From assembly GCA_013388855.1 (NCBI GenBank), contig JACAEM010000038.1, positions 1 to 64,000 of the forward strand: a stretch of DNA of 64,000 nucleotides. The letters run 5' to 3'. Below are positions 27,958 through 36,634 of this stretch, in pieces. The stretch is from Chloroflexota bacterium (GTDB lineage: Bacteria > Chloroflexota > Anaerolineae > Anaerolineales > Villigracilaceae). A program made the translations under genes and the position numbers. The notes under the pieces were generated by a model. It was not told the DNA's origin. It ran no database searches and saw nothing but the letters and a program-made list of their open reading frames with translations. Within the stretch, counting starts at the first letter, position 1. Each line of letters begins with the position of its first letter.

Positions 27958-30096
27958 TCAACTTGAAGAGATACTATACCGGATGTTCAATAAAATCAAA
28001 TCACGGGTAAAAAAAACATCCGTGATTTGAAACTCACAGGGTTGCAGCACCTGCTTATAGGTCTCCAACTCTTCTCGGGGAACGACTACATACTCGATCA
28101 CGTATTTCTCCATTAGTAAACAGCGCTCCTCCACAGAAGTGTTGAGGTCAATCATTCGGATCACATTGCTGGCACGTTTCCGCTCGAGGACTTCCTCGGG
28201 ACGAAGGAAATAATTATGTCCGTTTTCGAGCTTCTCTTCACGAAATGAAATCAAACGAGTGTGAGCCGATACCCCCGGAAGGAATTGTGTATCCATGTAA
28301 TCCAGTCCAATGGATATGACTGGGTCGCGTGAATTCGAGTCAATATAGGAGCCCACCTCTGCCAATTGAATATTGTGATCGAGAAAATCAAAATACCGGC
28401 TAACATGTGGAATGGTACGAAAAACCACCAAAGGGCTTACAAAAGCCGAACTGATCAGAAACCAGAAAAAATAATCCTTCAGTATTCTATAAGAAACTGT
28501 ATTCTGAAAAATAAAAAAACATGATCTGTTGTTCAACCATTTATCCAGCGACATTAAAATCAAGACGACACTCATACCTAGAGGCATGTACCATGTCACA
28601 CGATAAATCAGACGCGCATCTGTGAAATATCCCAATATCCAACCCGTGTATGGGATCATAGCGAATAGGATCAGGAAAACGCAGATCGATATGTACCAGT
28701 AGAATGGTCCTTGTTTAAGGCGGAGAATAGCCAGAGTTCCCGCAACAACGAGAATTACAAGCGGAAAAGACCGAACAATCTGATATTGCTGATAAAAACG
28801 GCTATTTGACGGGATGTCAAAAAACAACAAGACACCGGGGTTGAACCCATAAAAGACATCACTGATGATGTTGACATACCGGTCGGCTTGATAGGAATTA
28901 CTCAACGAGCTTGTTTCGAGTGTAAAGGCTGCCTGTGAAGAATAGTCTACAATACGGATAACAATATATGGCATCGTCAACATCACACAGATAAGTGAGA
29001 CCACTGCAAATGTTCGCGCTCGGAAAGGTCTCGTCGTCCACGAACACAGTACAAAGCCACCCGTAATCGCACATGCAAAAAATAAGGATACTGGGTGTGT
29101 GAGGGTTAATGCTATCCCACACACAAGGAACAAAATAAAGTTCTTGGTTATGGGCCGGTCTAGGTATCGAAGGAGAAAAACAAAAAACACAGGTGTCAGA
29201 TGAAAAACCGCAGAAACCTTGTCCTCCCCCATGGACTCAAAGAACCATTTTCCAACCGGCCACTCTTCGCCAATCATCCAACTAAACAGGGCAATTTGTA
29301 TCAGCGCCGAGAGAACGGAAGCCTTTCGTGAAAGACCCAATTCACGTCCAAACCAATATGAAGCTACCACGGCGACTGGCACCAGATAAAGCTCCAAATA
29401 ATTGGCAATCAATAAGATCGCAGGTATGCCGCTGAGGTCAGCCAATAATGCTTGACCCATCGGGTACAGGGCAAGCCAAAACCTCTCAAGTTCCAGGACA
29501 TCTGACTTGATGACGATATTATTAAAATTCAAACTGGAAGAATGTTGCCAATTGGTGATATAAGCCAGGTAGGTTCGGTCATCTATGAAGAATAGCTCAT
29601 CATGAAAGGTCAGTAAGGCCGAGAGGAAGATCACAAAGAGGAGGGGACCATACAATTTGATCCAAGCAAATGTGTGACGAAAATCCCATTTGATAGATTG
29701 TAATCTTGTTGTAAACACCGACAAAAGAATGAATTCCAGTCCGCCAGTAAATGCAAACAGAATCTTAACCGTTTGAAAAGAAAAACCGGCAATCCTTCCA
29801 ATTATTCCAATCACGCATATCAGCGTGGTAGAAAGAGCAAAACCAATCGGAAGGAGTCCGATATCATCAACAAGATTGTTTCGCTTAGGTTCGAACAACC
29901 AGTAAAGGAGAATACCTGGAACGAGGAAAATTAGCAAAGCCAGCCCCAAGCAAACTAAATCCAAGACAAAACCAAGATATAGATTCGATACATCCTGGAA
30001 GAGTTCACCCCATGGAATAAACCACAGGCAAAACCATATCAGAATAGTAATAATCAAGTTACGGTGCCACAATAAAGGCCTGAGATCTACTTTCAT
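27958..30096 (-). CDS. Large polytopic membrane protein, probable GT-C glycosyltransferase
   Basis: A 712-residue protein with about 13-15 hydrophobic helices and a C-terminal soluble part of about 120 residues. An early loop after the second helix group contains FHDELFFIDDRTYLAYITNW, an acidic motif placed as in GT-C enzymes that use lipid-phosphate sugars. I do not recognise a named family. AAGGAC precedes the ATG. As the first gene of the polysaccharide transcript, next to a polyprenyl-phosphate glycosyltransferase, transfer from a lipid-linked sugar on the outer face is the likeliest role. Confidence 0.75.
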   Translation of the reverse strand: MKVDLRPLLWHRNLIITILIWFCLWFIPWGELFQDVSNLYLGFVLDLVCLGLALLIFLVPGILLYWLFEPKRNNLVDDIGLLPIGFALSTTLICVIGIIGRIAGFSFQTVKILFAFTGGLEFILLSVFTTRLQSIKWDFRHTFAWIKLYGPLLFVIFLSALLTFHDELFFIDDRTYLAYITNWQHSSSLNFNNIVIKSDVLELERFWLALYPMGQALLADLSGIPAILLIANYLELYLVPVAVVASYWFGRELGLSRKASVLSALIQIALFSWMIGEEWPVGKWFFESMGEDKVSAVFHLTPVFFVFLLRYLDRPITKNFILFLVCGIALTLTHPVSLFFACAITGGFVLCSWTTRPFRARTFAVVSLICVMLTMPYIVIRIVDYSSQAAFTLETSSLSNSYQADRYVNIISDVFYGFNPGVLLFFDIPSNSRFYQQYQIVRSFPLVILVVAGTLAILRLKQGPFYWYISICVFLILFAMIPYTGWILGYFTDARLIYRVTWYMPLGMSVVLILMSLDKWLNNRSCFFIFQNTVSYRILKDYFFWFLISSAFVSPLVVFRTIPHVSRYFDFLDHNIQLAEVGSYIDSNSRDPVISIGLDYMDTQFLPGVSAHTRLISFREEKLENGHNYFLRPEEVLERKRASNVIRMIDLNTSVEERCLLMEKYVIEYVVVPREELETYKQVLQPCEFQITDVFFTRDLILLNIRYSISSS

Positions 30097-30151
30097 CCAT
30101 GTCCTTTATACAATACTTGGCAAGTTTAACTGAAAATATATAACATGGGAT

Positions 30152-30197
30152 AACAAAAAAGAAAGCCCATCCATGGACGGGCCTTCTTTTTTTGTTA
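30152..30197 (-). terminator. Terminator after hppA
   Basis: A long hairpin (AACAAAAAAGAA, GCCC..CCATGG..GGGC, TTCTTTTTTTGTT) lies just after the hppA stop. A/T runs on both sides let it act in either direction, but only hppA runs into it. Confidence 0.85.
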
Positions 30198-30205
30198 TCA
30201 CCAAA

Positions 30206-32626
30206 TCATTTCTTCTTGGCTTTCGGCTTGCTCTTGGAAGCACTACTTGCCTTGCCAGTTGAAGCCACGGCGACCGGCGCCGGCAAGGAGCCGCCTCCCA
30301 TTTCAGGAGCGGGGGCCTTGGAGCGATTCACCGCCCAAGCGAGGACTCCGATCAAGGCAACCGCAACAACCCAGACACCAATGTTCGCCCCGCCTGAGTA
30401 CTGCACGACGATCGGAGCCACGATTACGGAGACCAGATTCACAACCTTAATCATTGGGTTGAGGGCAGGACCCGCCGTATCCTTGAATGGATCGCCGACC
30501 GTGTCACCGACCACACCCGCTTTATGGCGCTCGGAACCCTTTCCAAGGTTCTTTGCCGGGTCTTTCGGTTCGTCTTCGATCAATTTTTTGGCGTTATCCC
30601 ACGCGCCGCCGGAGTTATTGAGGAACACCGCCAGCAGTTGACCGGATACAATAATGCCCGCCAGGAAACCACCCAATGCTTCCACTTGAAGCGTGAGCCC
30701 AACTACGATGGGGGTCACAATGCCGAGCAACGCCAAAGAGACCAATTCCTTTTGAGCCGCTGTCGTGGAGATCGAAACCGCCTGTGCATAATCGGGCTTG
30801 ACCTTGCCTTCCAACACGCCCAATTTGAACTGGCGGCGGACTTCCAACACGATGAGGGAAGCCGCACGCGCAACAGCCTGAATGGCAAAGGAGGAGAACA
30901 GCCACGGCAGAGCGCCTCCAATCAACATACCCACAAACACCTGAGGGATATCAACACGAATACCGATGGACTGAATTTGTTCAGCCAGTGGAATACCCAA
31001 GGAAGTCTGGGCACGGGAAACATCCACAAGGAAGGAGCCGAATAAAGAAACAGCCGCGATCACCGCAGAACCGATTGCCACACCCTTGGTAATCGCTTTG
31101 GTAGTATTCCCCACCGCATCCAGGTCCGCCATGATCTGCTGCGCAACCTTGGTTTCCTTATCTGTCCTGCCAGACCAGGACATCTCGCCAATGCCATTCG
31201 CGTTATCTGCAATGGGGCCGAACGAGTCCATGGCTACATTGTTGCCGGTGAGGGTCAACATGCCGATGCCGGTCATTGCCACACCGTAGAGAATGAACGT
31301 TGCACGGTCGGCGCCTTCAACGCCCGGAATGGTGCCAAAAATGAAAATAGAAGCGACAATGGTTAGCGCAATCACAATTACGGACCAAACAGACGACTCA
31401 AATCCGACCGAAACGCCGTTCAAGATCAGAGTCGCAGGGCCAGTATCTGCCGCTTTCTTGATGTCGTTGACCGGCGCCGCGTGAGTACCGGTAAAATACT
31501 CCGTCAGGCGGTCAATCAAAATGGCAAGCAAAACGCCTACACCCACCGCCATCGGCATCCGCCACCAGCCGCCGTAAGCTTCCATCGAATCCTTCATATA
31601 CAGCCAGCCGGCGCCAAAGAACATCGCCGCAGAGATCACAGCTGAAGTTAGAAAACCGCGGAAGATCGCCTTCATGGCATCTTCGCTCTTGCCGGTCTCA
31701 CCGCCGCGCACAAAGTATGTGCCAATGATGGACGAAAGCACACCGATACCGCGCACGATCAGCGGGAAAACGATCCACTCGAGACGTCCGGTCACGTGCC
31801 ACAGAGCCAGCCCAAGGATGAGTCCTGAAACGATGGTCACTTCGTAGGATTCAAAGATATCAGCCGCCATTCCCGCGCAGTCGCCGACGTTATCGCCCAC
31901 GAGGTCTGCCACCACCGCAGGATTTCTCGGATCATCCTCCGGGATACCTGCTTCCACTTTACCAACGAGGTCCGCACCGACATCCGCCGCCTTGGTATAG
32001 ATACCGCCGCCCACACGCATGAACAACGCCAGAAGAGTGCCGCCGAAACCGAACCCGAGCAATGCATCCGGGGCGGCAATACCAAGGATAATGAAGATGA
32101 TCGTACCGCCAAGCAGACCGAGACCATCGGTCAACATACCGGTGATCGTGCCAGCGCGATAGGCAATACGAAGCGCATCACCAAAGGATTTGCGCGAAGC
32201 CGAAGCCACGCGTACATTGCCTTCGACCGCCATGCGCATACCGATCTGACCAACCGTCAGCGAGAAGCCCGCGCCCATTACAAAAGCCAGCGCACGCGCG
32301 ATACCGATAATCAACTTGACCTGATTATCGCCCATGCCGTGGAAGCGCTCCAGAGCCTCCGGTGAGGGCGGAACCACGTAAACCGACAGGAACAGGGCAA
32401 TTGTCAATATGGCTATTAACGGCAAAATGGAGCGTAACTGCTTGCCCAAGTAAGCATCCGCTCCACTTTTGATTGCGCCCCAGACTTCCTGCATTTTCTC
32501 CGTCCCCTTGTCTTCGCGCAAGATCTGCGAACGTAGGAAGACCGCGTACGCCAAACCAAGCCATGCTACACCAAACACAGCCCAGATTGCGATGGTCTCC
32601 AGCTGGGTAAGTCCCATTACAAACAT
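30206..32626 (-). CDS. hppA: K+-independent membrane proton pyrophosphatase
   Basis: An 806-residue M-PPase with about 16 helices that pumps ions using pyrophosphate hydrolysis. Active-site loops are ADVGADLVGKVEAGIPEDDPRNPAVVADLVGDNVGDCAGM and the late HKAGVVGDTVGDPFKDTAGP. The motif GNTTKAITKG carries Lys where K+-dependent enzymes have Ala, which in this family marks the K+-independent H+-pumping type. A Lys-rich tail (SKSKPKAKKK) extends past the last helix. The ribosome site AGGAGGAGA precedes the ATG. A single gene with its own terminator. Confidence 0.95.
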   Translation of the reverse strand: MFVMGLTQLETIAIWAVFGVAWLGLAYAVFLRSQILREDKGTEKMQEVWGAIKSGADAYLGKQLRSILPLIAILTIALFLSVYVVPPSPEALERFHGMGDNQVKLIIGIARALAFVMGAGFSLTVGQIGMRMAVEGNVRVASASRKSFGDALRIAYRAGTITGMLTDGLGLLGGTIIFIILGIAAPDALLGFGFGGTLLALFMRVGGGIYTKAADVGADLVGKVEAGIPEDDPRNPAVVADLVGDNVGDCAGMAADIFESYEVTIVSGLILGLALWHVTGRLEWIVFPLIVRGIGVLSSIIGTYFVRGGETGKSEDAMKAIFRGFLTSAVISAAMFFGAGWLYMKDSMEAYGGWWRMPMAVGVGVLLAILIDRLTEYFTGTHAAPVNDIKKAADTGPATLILNGVSVGFESSVWSVIVIALTIVASIFIFGTIPGVEGADRATFILYGVAMTGIGMLTLTGNNVAMDSFGPIADNANGIGEMSWSGRTDKETKVAQQIMADLDAVGNTTKAITKGVAIGSAVIAAVSLFGSFLVDVSRAQTSLGIPLAEQIQSIGIRVDIPQVFVGMLIGGALPWLFSSFAIQAVARAASLIVLEVRRQFKLGVLEGKVKPDYAQAVSISTTAAQKELVSLALLGIVTPIVVGLTLQVEALGGFLAGIIVSGQLLAVFLNNSGGAWDNAKKLIEDEPKDPAKNLGKGSERHKAGVVGDTVGDPFKDTAGPALNPMIKVVNLVSVIVAPIVVQYSGGANIGVWVVAVALIGVLAWAVNRSKAPAPEMGGGSLPAPVAVASTGKASSASKSKPKAKKK

Positions 32627-32756
32627 GTGGGTTTCTCCTCCTGAGAGATAAAATATAGGCTTGCGCCCAAAAGCACAGGGATTTTACAGGTGCAAATGGG
32701 ATGTGTCAAGAAAATTAAGCGTACGTTAAAACCTGCCAATCCGCCTGTTTTTTATG

Positions 32757-32785
32757 TTGACAGTCGGTATTGAATTTGATAAGAT
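32757..32785 (+). promoter_or_regulatory. Strong sigma-70-type promoter for the IscA-like gene
   Basis: Consensus -35 TTGACA (32757-32762), 17-base spacer and -10 TAAGAT (32780-32785), with the ATG 30 bases downstream after AAGGAG. Confidence 0.8.
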
Positions 32786-32815
32786 TTATCCACTTCAGCT
32801 CCACAAGGAGAAAAA

Positions 32816-33220
32816 ATGCTACAAGAACTCGAAACAAAGCTACAAACACCGACCGAGACCGCAGTCATTACCCTGACAACCACGGCTTCCGATGCCGTGA
32901 AAAATATCCTCACCGAACGCAACCTGGAAGGATATGCCCTGCGGGTGTATGTGTCCGGCGGCGGGTGTTGTGGCGTGAACTTTGGGATGGCGCTCGATAA
33001 CAATTTCCGGGATGTGGATACCACTTTTGAAACGAATGGGGTGAAAGTCGTCGTCGATGAGGTTTCCATTGATTATTTGCGGGGCGCGACCATTGACTTC
33101 GTCAACGACCCGGTGCGCGGCGCTGGCTTCGCAGTTGACAGCCCCAGCGCTCAGGCGCACGGTCATGAGCATGGCGAGGGCGGATGCGGATGCGGCGGCT
33201 CCTGCTCCTGCCAAAACTAG
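32816..33220 (+). CDS. HesB/IscA-like Fe-S protein with His/Cys-rich tail
   Basis: A 134-residue A-type Fe-S carrier homologue. The core runs from ITLTTTASDAVKNILTERN through LRVYVSGGGCCGVNFGMAL, which holds the first conserved Cys, to IDFVNDPVRGAGFAVDSP. In standard IscA the next residues are a short CGCG motif; here a linker AQAHGHEHGEGG is inserted before CGCGGSCSCQN, giving a four-His stretch and four cysteines. It probably carries or inserts Fe-S clusters. No isc or suf gene is adjacent. It has its own consensus promoter and terminator. Confidence 0.85.
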   Translation: MLQELETKLQTPTETAVITLTTTASDAVKNILTERNLEGYALRVYVSGGGCCGVNFGMALDNNFRDVDTTFETNGVKVVVDEVSIDYLRGATIDFVNDPVRGAGFAVDSPSAQAHGHEHGEGGCGCGGSCSCQN

Positions 33221-33234
33221 GTTGATGCGATACC

Positions 33235-33268
33235 ACCAAAAAAGACCGGATGCCCGGTCTTTTTTGGT
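33235..33268. terminator. Bidirectional terminator
   Basis: A perfect 15-base stem (ACCAAAAAAGACCGG with CCGGTCTTTTTTGGT, loop ATGC) serves the IscA-like gene on the plus strand and the SH3-like gene on the minus strand. Confidence 0.93.
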
Positions 33269-33906
33269 TACCTGCCTCGCAGGTATGAGATGATCGCCCC
33301 AAAAAGCCCAAATAACCCGAGGCTGAGGATGATCAAGCCGGTTGGGACGCCGATCCTTTCAGCGGGAGTGACATCCGTAAACAGAGGCACGTCAAGGGGC
33401 GGAGGAGGCGTGAATGTCGGCAAACGGGTGGGAGTCTGTTGACCGATAAAAGCCGCTTCGAGAGTTGGATTGATGGTCGGCGTCGAGTTGGGAGTCGGCG
33501 TGGGAGGAATCTCCACGATGGGGATAATGGCGCCTGGAGATAAATCAACGATATATAGCGCGTACACCCAGGCTGTCGAACCGGGTACGCCAGGATAATA
33601 GATCTGGAGCCAGTCGTCCTTGCCCTGTGCACGCCCAAGCACGTAAATGGTCTCATTCTCCAGCAGCACCCCGACAGGAAGATAATCAAAGGTGCTGGGT
33701 CCGGCATACACCAGGACACCCTGCCGAAGACTTGGGTCAACCCTTGCCGTGGGTCCAGACGGGGTGCCTGTAACCGTTGGGATGGAACCGGTCGGTTGCT
33801 GGGCGCGGACAATCTCCGGCACATCGAACCCAAAGCTTCCGAAGAACGCTAAAACAAATATTGCGATCAGTCCGATCACACTCTTTGTTTTATGTACGCC
33901 GTTCAT
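33268..33906 (-). CDS. Surface-anchored SH3-like protein, copy B
   Basis: A 212-residue exported protein: signal/anchor helix (VIGLIAIFVLAFFGSFGF), an SH3b-like domain about 60-120 (VLVYAGPSTFDYLPVGVLLENETIYVLGRAQGKDDWLQIYYPG...AWVYALYI), a Pro/Thr linker (PPTPTPNSTPT, PTRLPTFTPPPPLDVP) and a C-terminal helix with basic end (LIILSLGLFGLFGAIISYLRGR). It is a diverged copy of the gene just upstream; the stretch PTRLPTFTPPPPL is identical in both. It probably binds the cell wall outside the membrane. The ATG is six bases after the upstream stop with no usable ribosome site, so it is probably coupled. Confidence 0.8.
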   Translation of the reverse strand: MNGVHKTKSVIGLIAIFVLAFFGSFGFDVPEIVRAQQPTGSIPTVTGTPSGPTARVDPSLRQGVLVYAGPSTFDYLPVGVLLENETIYVLGRAQGKDDWLQIYYPGVPGSTAWVYALYIVDLSPGAIIPIVEIPPTPTPNSTPTINPTLEAAFIGQQTPTRLPTFTPPPPLDVPLFTDVTPAERIGVPTGLIILSLGLFGLFGAIISYLRGR

Positions 33907-33912
33907 CTCCGT

Positions 33913-34506
33913 TCACTGCTTTCGTAGGATAAAAGAGATAATCAATCCAATCGAACCAATGACGCCAAGGCTGATTACGAAGATACCCGATGGAATCTTC
34001 GGGGTGTTCGCCGGGCTACCCTCTGTAAATTGAGGGACGGTCAAAGGCGGAGGAGGAGTAAACGTCGGCAAACGGGTCGGGGTCGGCTGAATGGTAAAGG
34101 CCGCCGCGAGTGTCGGGTCGAACGTCGCTGTGACCAACGGCGTCGGGGTAGGCGGCGGTTCCACGATACGAAGTTCCCCGCCGGAAATGGAGACGAACGA
34201 CGCATATACCCACCCCACTCCGCCTGCCCCGCCAGGGAACGAAATCTGAATCCATTCGCGCCCCGGCGAAACGCCCAAGGCGGGAATCACGTCACCCGGA
34301 AACAATTGTCCAATGATTGGGTAGAGGATGGTACTGGGTCCGCTGCGCACGTTGATGGGATCGGTGTACGTGACCGTAATAAAAACACCCGTTTGAGTGG
34401 GTGGATCCTGATACGCCCGGGCGTGATTCGGCGCTTGGAGCATCCCCACACCTAGCGCGGATACCGTCAACGCCCCCAAAACTGTCTTAAACAAAAATCG
34501 TTTCAT
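33913..34506 (-). CDS. Surface-anchored SH3-like protein, copy A
   Basis: A 197-residue exported protein with the same plan as the next gene: N-terminal signal (MKRFLFKTVLGALTVSALGVGM), SH3b-like domain (YTDPINVRSGPSTILYPIIGQLFPGDVIPALG...WIQISFPG...GWVYASFV), Pro/Thr linker, and C-terminal helix ending FILRKQ. The VRSGPS motif is typical of bacterial SH3 domains that bind peptidoglycan or metal-dependent wall enzymes. The start is taken as MKRF at 34506; MTIY at 34521 is the alternative, and neither has a clear ribosome site. Confidence 0.78.
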   Translation of the reverse strand: MKRFLFKTVLGALTVSALGVGMLQAPNHARAYQDPPTQTGVFITVTYTDPINVRSGPSTILYPIIGQLFPGDVIPALGVSPGREWIQISFPGGAGGVGWVYASFVSISGGELRIVEPPPTPTPLVTATFDPTLAAAFTIQPTPTRLPTFTPPPPLTVPQFTEGSPANTPKIPSGIFVISLGVIGSIGLIISFILRKQ

Positions 34507-34566
34507 TGCGTAGATAGTCATATAAAGATGGGATAACGACGACAAGGTGTCGTCGCTCAAAAGGAT

Positions 34567-34572
34567 TATAAT
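34567..34572 (+). promoter_or_regulatory. -10 box TATAAT, leaderless layout
   Basis: Consensus TATAAT ends seven bases before the ATG at 34580, with no Shine-Dalgarno between. No clear -35 is seen. Confidence 0.5.
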
Positions 34573-34579
34573 CGAAAAC

Positions 34580-35164
34580 ATGGACAGGCGAATTTTTCAC
34601 GGAAACATCACACCGAATGACCTCGCACAGGCTTTAATGGCTGAGTTCAACCGCGGGAACCTGCATGCACAAGTGTTGGGAAACAAGGAAAAAATGGCTG
34701 TGCAGATCGCCACCCACGCAGGCGCCATGTCCGGCGGGCAGACTGCGCTTACCGTCACCATTCAAAAGTTCGAAGATGGAGTCATGGTGGAACTGGGTCA
34801 GCAGGCGTGGCTCGGAGTCGCTGCCAGCCTGGGTCGAACAGCCATATCGGCGCTTCGAAATCCTTTCAGCCTGCTCGGCAGGCTGGATGACCTTGCCCAG
34901 GACATCGAGAACATCCAACTTGGGGAAAGGGTTTGGACCGTTATCAATCGTGCAGTTGCCGCTCTGGGCGCATCCCATGCCCTCTCCGAGCGACTGGCGC
35001 GCGTCGCTTGCGAGTTTTGCGGTACGGGCAATCCGGTCGGCGAGGGTTCCTGTATCGCCTGTGGCGCGCCGCTGGGAGAGTACCACCCCACCACCTGCTC
35101 CAACTGTGGGTTTGTAGTTTACACGAAAGAGACATCTTGTCCGAACTGTCACAAGGCGCTCTAA
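34580..35164 (+). CDS. Zinc-ribbon protein of unknown function
   Basis: A 194-residue protein starting MDRRIFHGNITPNDLAQALMAEFNRG, with a central helical part and a C-terminal double zinc ribbon (CEFCGTGN...GSCIACGAPLGEY, then CSNCGFVVYT...SCPNCHKAL). The ORF-track start at 34547 lies upstream of the -10 box, so the ATG at 34580 is preferred. I do not recognise a family for the N-terminal part. It is upstream of and on the same strand as the FHA genes, 121 bases away. Confidence 0.7.
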   Translation: MDRRIFHGNITPNDLAQALMAEFNRGNLHAQVLGNKEKMAVQIATHAGAMSGGQTALTVTIQKFEDGVMVELGQQAWLGVAASLGRTAISALRNPFSLLGRLDDLAQDIENIQLGERVWTVINRAVAALGASHALSERLARVACEFCGTGNPVGEGSCIACGAPLGEYHPTTCSNCGFVVYTKETSCPNCHKAL

Positions 35165-35285
35165 GTTCGACTGATTCGAAAATATCTTCACACCAAAACT
35201 GAAAGCAAATTCTGTCTTGCAGTTTTTACGCCTCCCTTCTATAATACCTGTTATCTTTGTTCGGGCGATCAAGGTTTCAATAATT

Positions 35286-36155
35286 ATGAAGTTTAGTCTG
35301 GAACAACTGGAAGGAAAACTACAGTCTCTGGTTGAAGATCAACTGGTGGGTATTCTCCCAGGTTTGAAGTTAGAAGACCGGATGATCCATCGGCTGGCAA
35401 CGGCCCTCCAGCAAAACATCATTCAACAAAAGGATGAGGGGGCGATTGCGCCCAACGTCTTTACTTTGATCGTACCTACCAATTCGTCTCCCATGTGGAG
35501 GGAACAAAGCACGCTGGATGCCCTGAAAACCATCATCACACAGGCGGGAAAGGATATCGGGTTGAAATTCACTTCACAGCCAACCATTACGATCACCACA
35601 GACGACAGTTACGCCCCCGGGGAAATCGGTGTTGTGGCATCGCATAAACTGGAACCTGTTGCAGATACACAGGGTATGCAGCTCAACACGAACGACAATA
35701 TAGAAGCTGGTGACAACATCCCTGAGAATGCCTTCCTGATCATCGAGGGTGTGAAAGTGCATCCGTTGAACGAATCCGTTGTAAATATCGGGCGCAGGCT
35801 GGAAAATAGCCTGGTAATCGATGATCCGCGTGTATCGCGCAACCATGCCCAGCTCCGCGCCATCAAGGGACGGTTCGTGCTGTTCGACCTGAACTCCACT
35901 GGTGGCACCTTTGTGAATGGACAACGCACCAGCCAGACTGTGCTGTACCCGGGCGATGTGATTTCACTAGCCGGGGTTGCATTGATCTTCGGGCAGGACA
36001 ATCCCCCACCCCGCCCCGATTTGGTGGAAACGTCTCCTCTCAACGGCAGCGGGGACGTTGGAACAAGTGAGAGACCGACTGCCACAGTCAATCAACAACA
36101 AACGGTGGACATAAAAACAGACAGGCTTGACAAGAACAAATTCAATAATCGATGA
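35286..36155 (+). CDS. FHA-domain protein, FhaA-like
   Basis: A 289-residue protein. Residues 1-120 match the FhaA N-terminal domain (MKFSLEQLEGKLQSLVEDQLVG...IHRLATALQQNIIQQ...APNVFTLIVP). Residues 165-255 are an FHA phosphothreonine-binding domain with GRRLENSLVIDDPRVSRNHAQLR and NSTGGTFVNG, including the GR, SRxH and NG residues that contact phosphate. FhaA proteins recruit wall-synthesis factors in response to Ser/Thr kinases. The stop overlaps the FhaB-like start (ATGA). ATG 35286 fits the family start; the ORF-track extension of 23 residues does not. Confidence 0.88.
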   Translation: MKFSLEQLEGKLQSLVEDQLVGILPGLKLEDRMIHRLATALQQNIIQQKDEGAIAPNVFTLIVPTNSSPMWREQSTLDALKTIITQAGKDIGLKFTSQPTITITTDDSYAPGEIGVVASHKLEPVADTQGMQLNTNDNIEAGDNIPENAFLIIEGVKVHPLNESVVNIGRRLENSLVIDDPRVSRNHAQLRAIKGRFVLFDLNSTGGTFVNGQRTSQTVLYPGDVISLAGVALIFGQDNPPPRPDLVETSPLNGSGDVGTSERPTATVNQQQTVDIKTDRLDKNKFNNR

Positions 36156-36634
36156 CTGCCACCATCGTCCTCGCCCTGCGGATCGCCATGGCGATTGCGC
36201 TGTATGTTTTTCTGGGGTGGGCGCTCCTAACCCTGTGGCAGGAACTCAGACAACAGGCGAACAATCTCGCAAGGCAAAAACACCCCAGGCTTGGTATCAC
36301 CTTTAGAACAGGGCAGGACCAGTTGATTCAAAACTGGTACACTGAAACCGAAATTACCATCGGACGCGACAGAAACTGTCACCTGCCCGTCACTGACGAA
36401 GCGGTCTCTGCTCACCATGCCCGTATCACTTTTCACCATGGTCAATGGTGGCTTGAGGATCTTGAATCCACAAACGGTACATACCTGAATAATGAGAAGC
36501 TATATGTCCCGACTGTTTTGATGACAGGAGACGAGTTCAAGTGCGGCGACACGTTGTTCGGTGTGCGTATTGAGAGCGAAACCAGCGATAAAATTTCTCC
36601 AACAAAAAGACTTGACACAGGAGGTCCGCCATGA
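36152..36634 (+). CDS. Membrane FHA-domain protein, FhaB-like
   Basis: A 160-residue protein: one N-terminal membrane helix (ATIVLALRIAMAIALYVFLGWALLTLW), a short basic linker, and an FHA domain (EITIGRDRNCHLPVTDEAVSAHHARITF...LEDLESTNGTYLNNEKL) with all phosphothreonine contacts. This is the architecture of FhaB (FipA) of actinobacteria, which docks on phosphorylated division proteins. It is translationally coupled to the FhaA-like gene and overlaps mtnP by four bases. Confidence 0.88.
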   Translation: MTATIVLALRIAMAIALYVFLGWALLTLWQELRQQANNLARQKHPRLGITFRTGQDQLIQNWYTETEITIGRDRNCHLPVTDEAVSAHHARITFHHGQWWLEDLESTNGTYLNNEKLYVPTVLMTGDEFKCGDTLFGVRIESETSDKISPTKRLDTGGPP

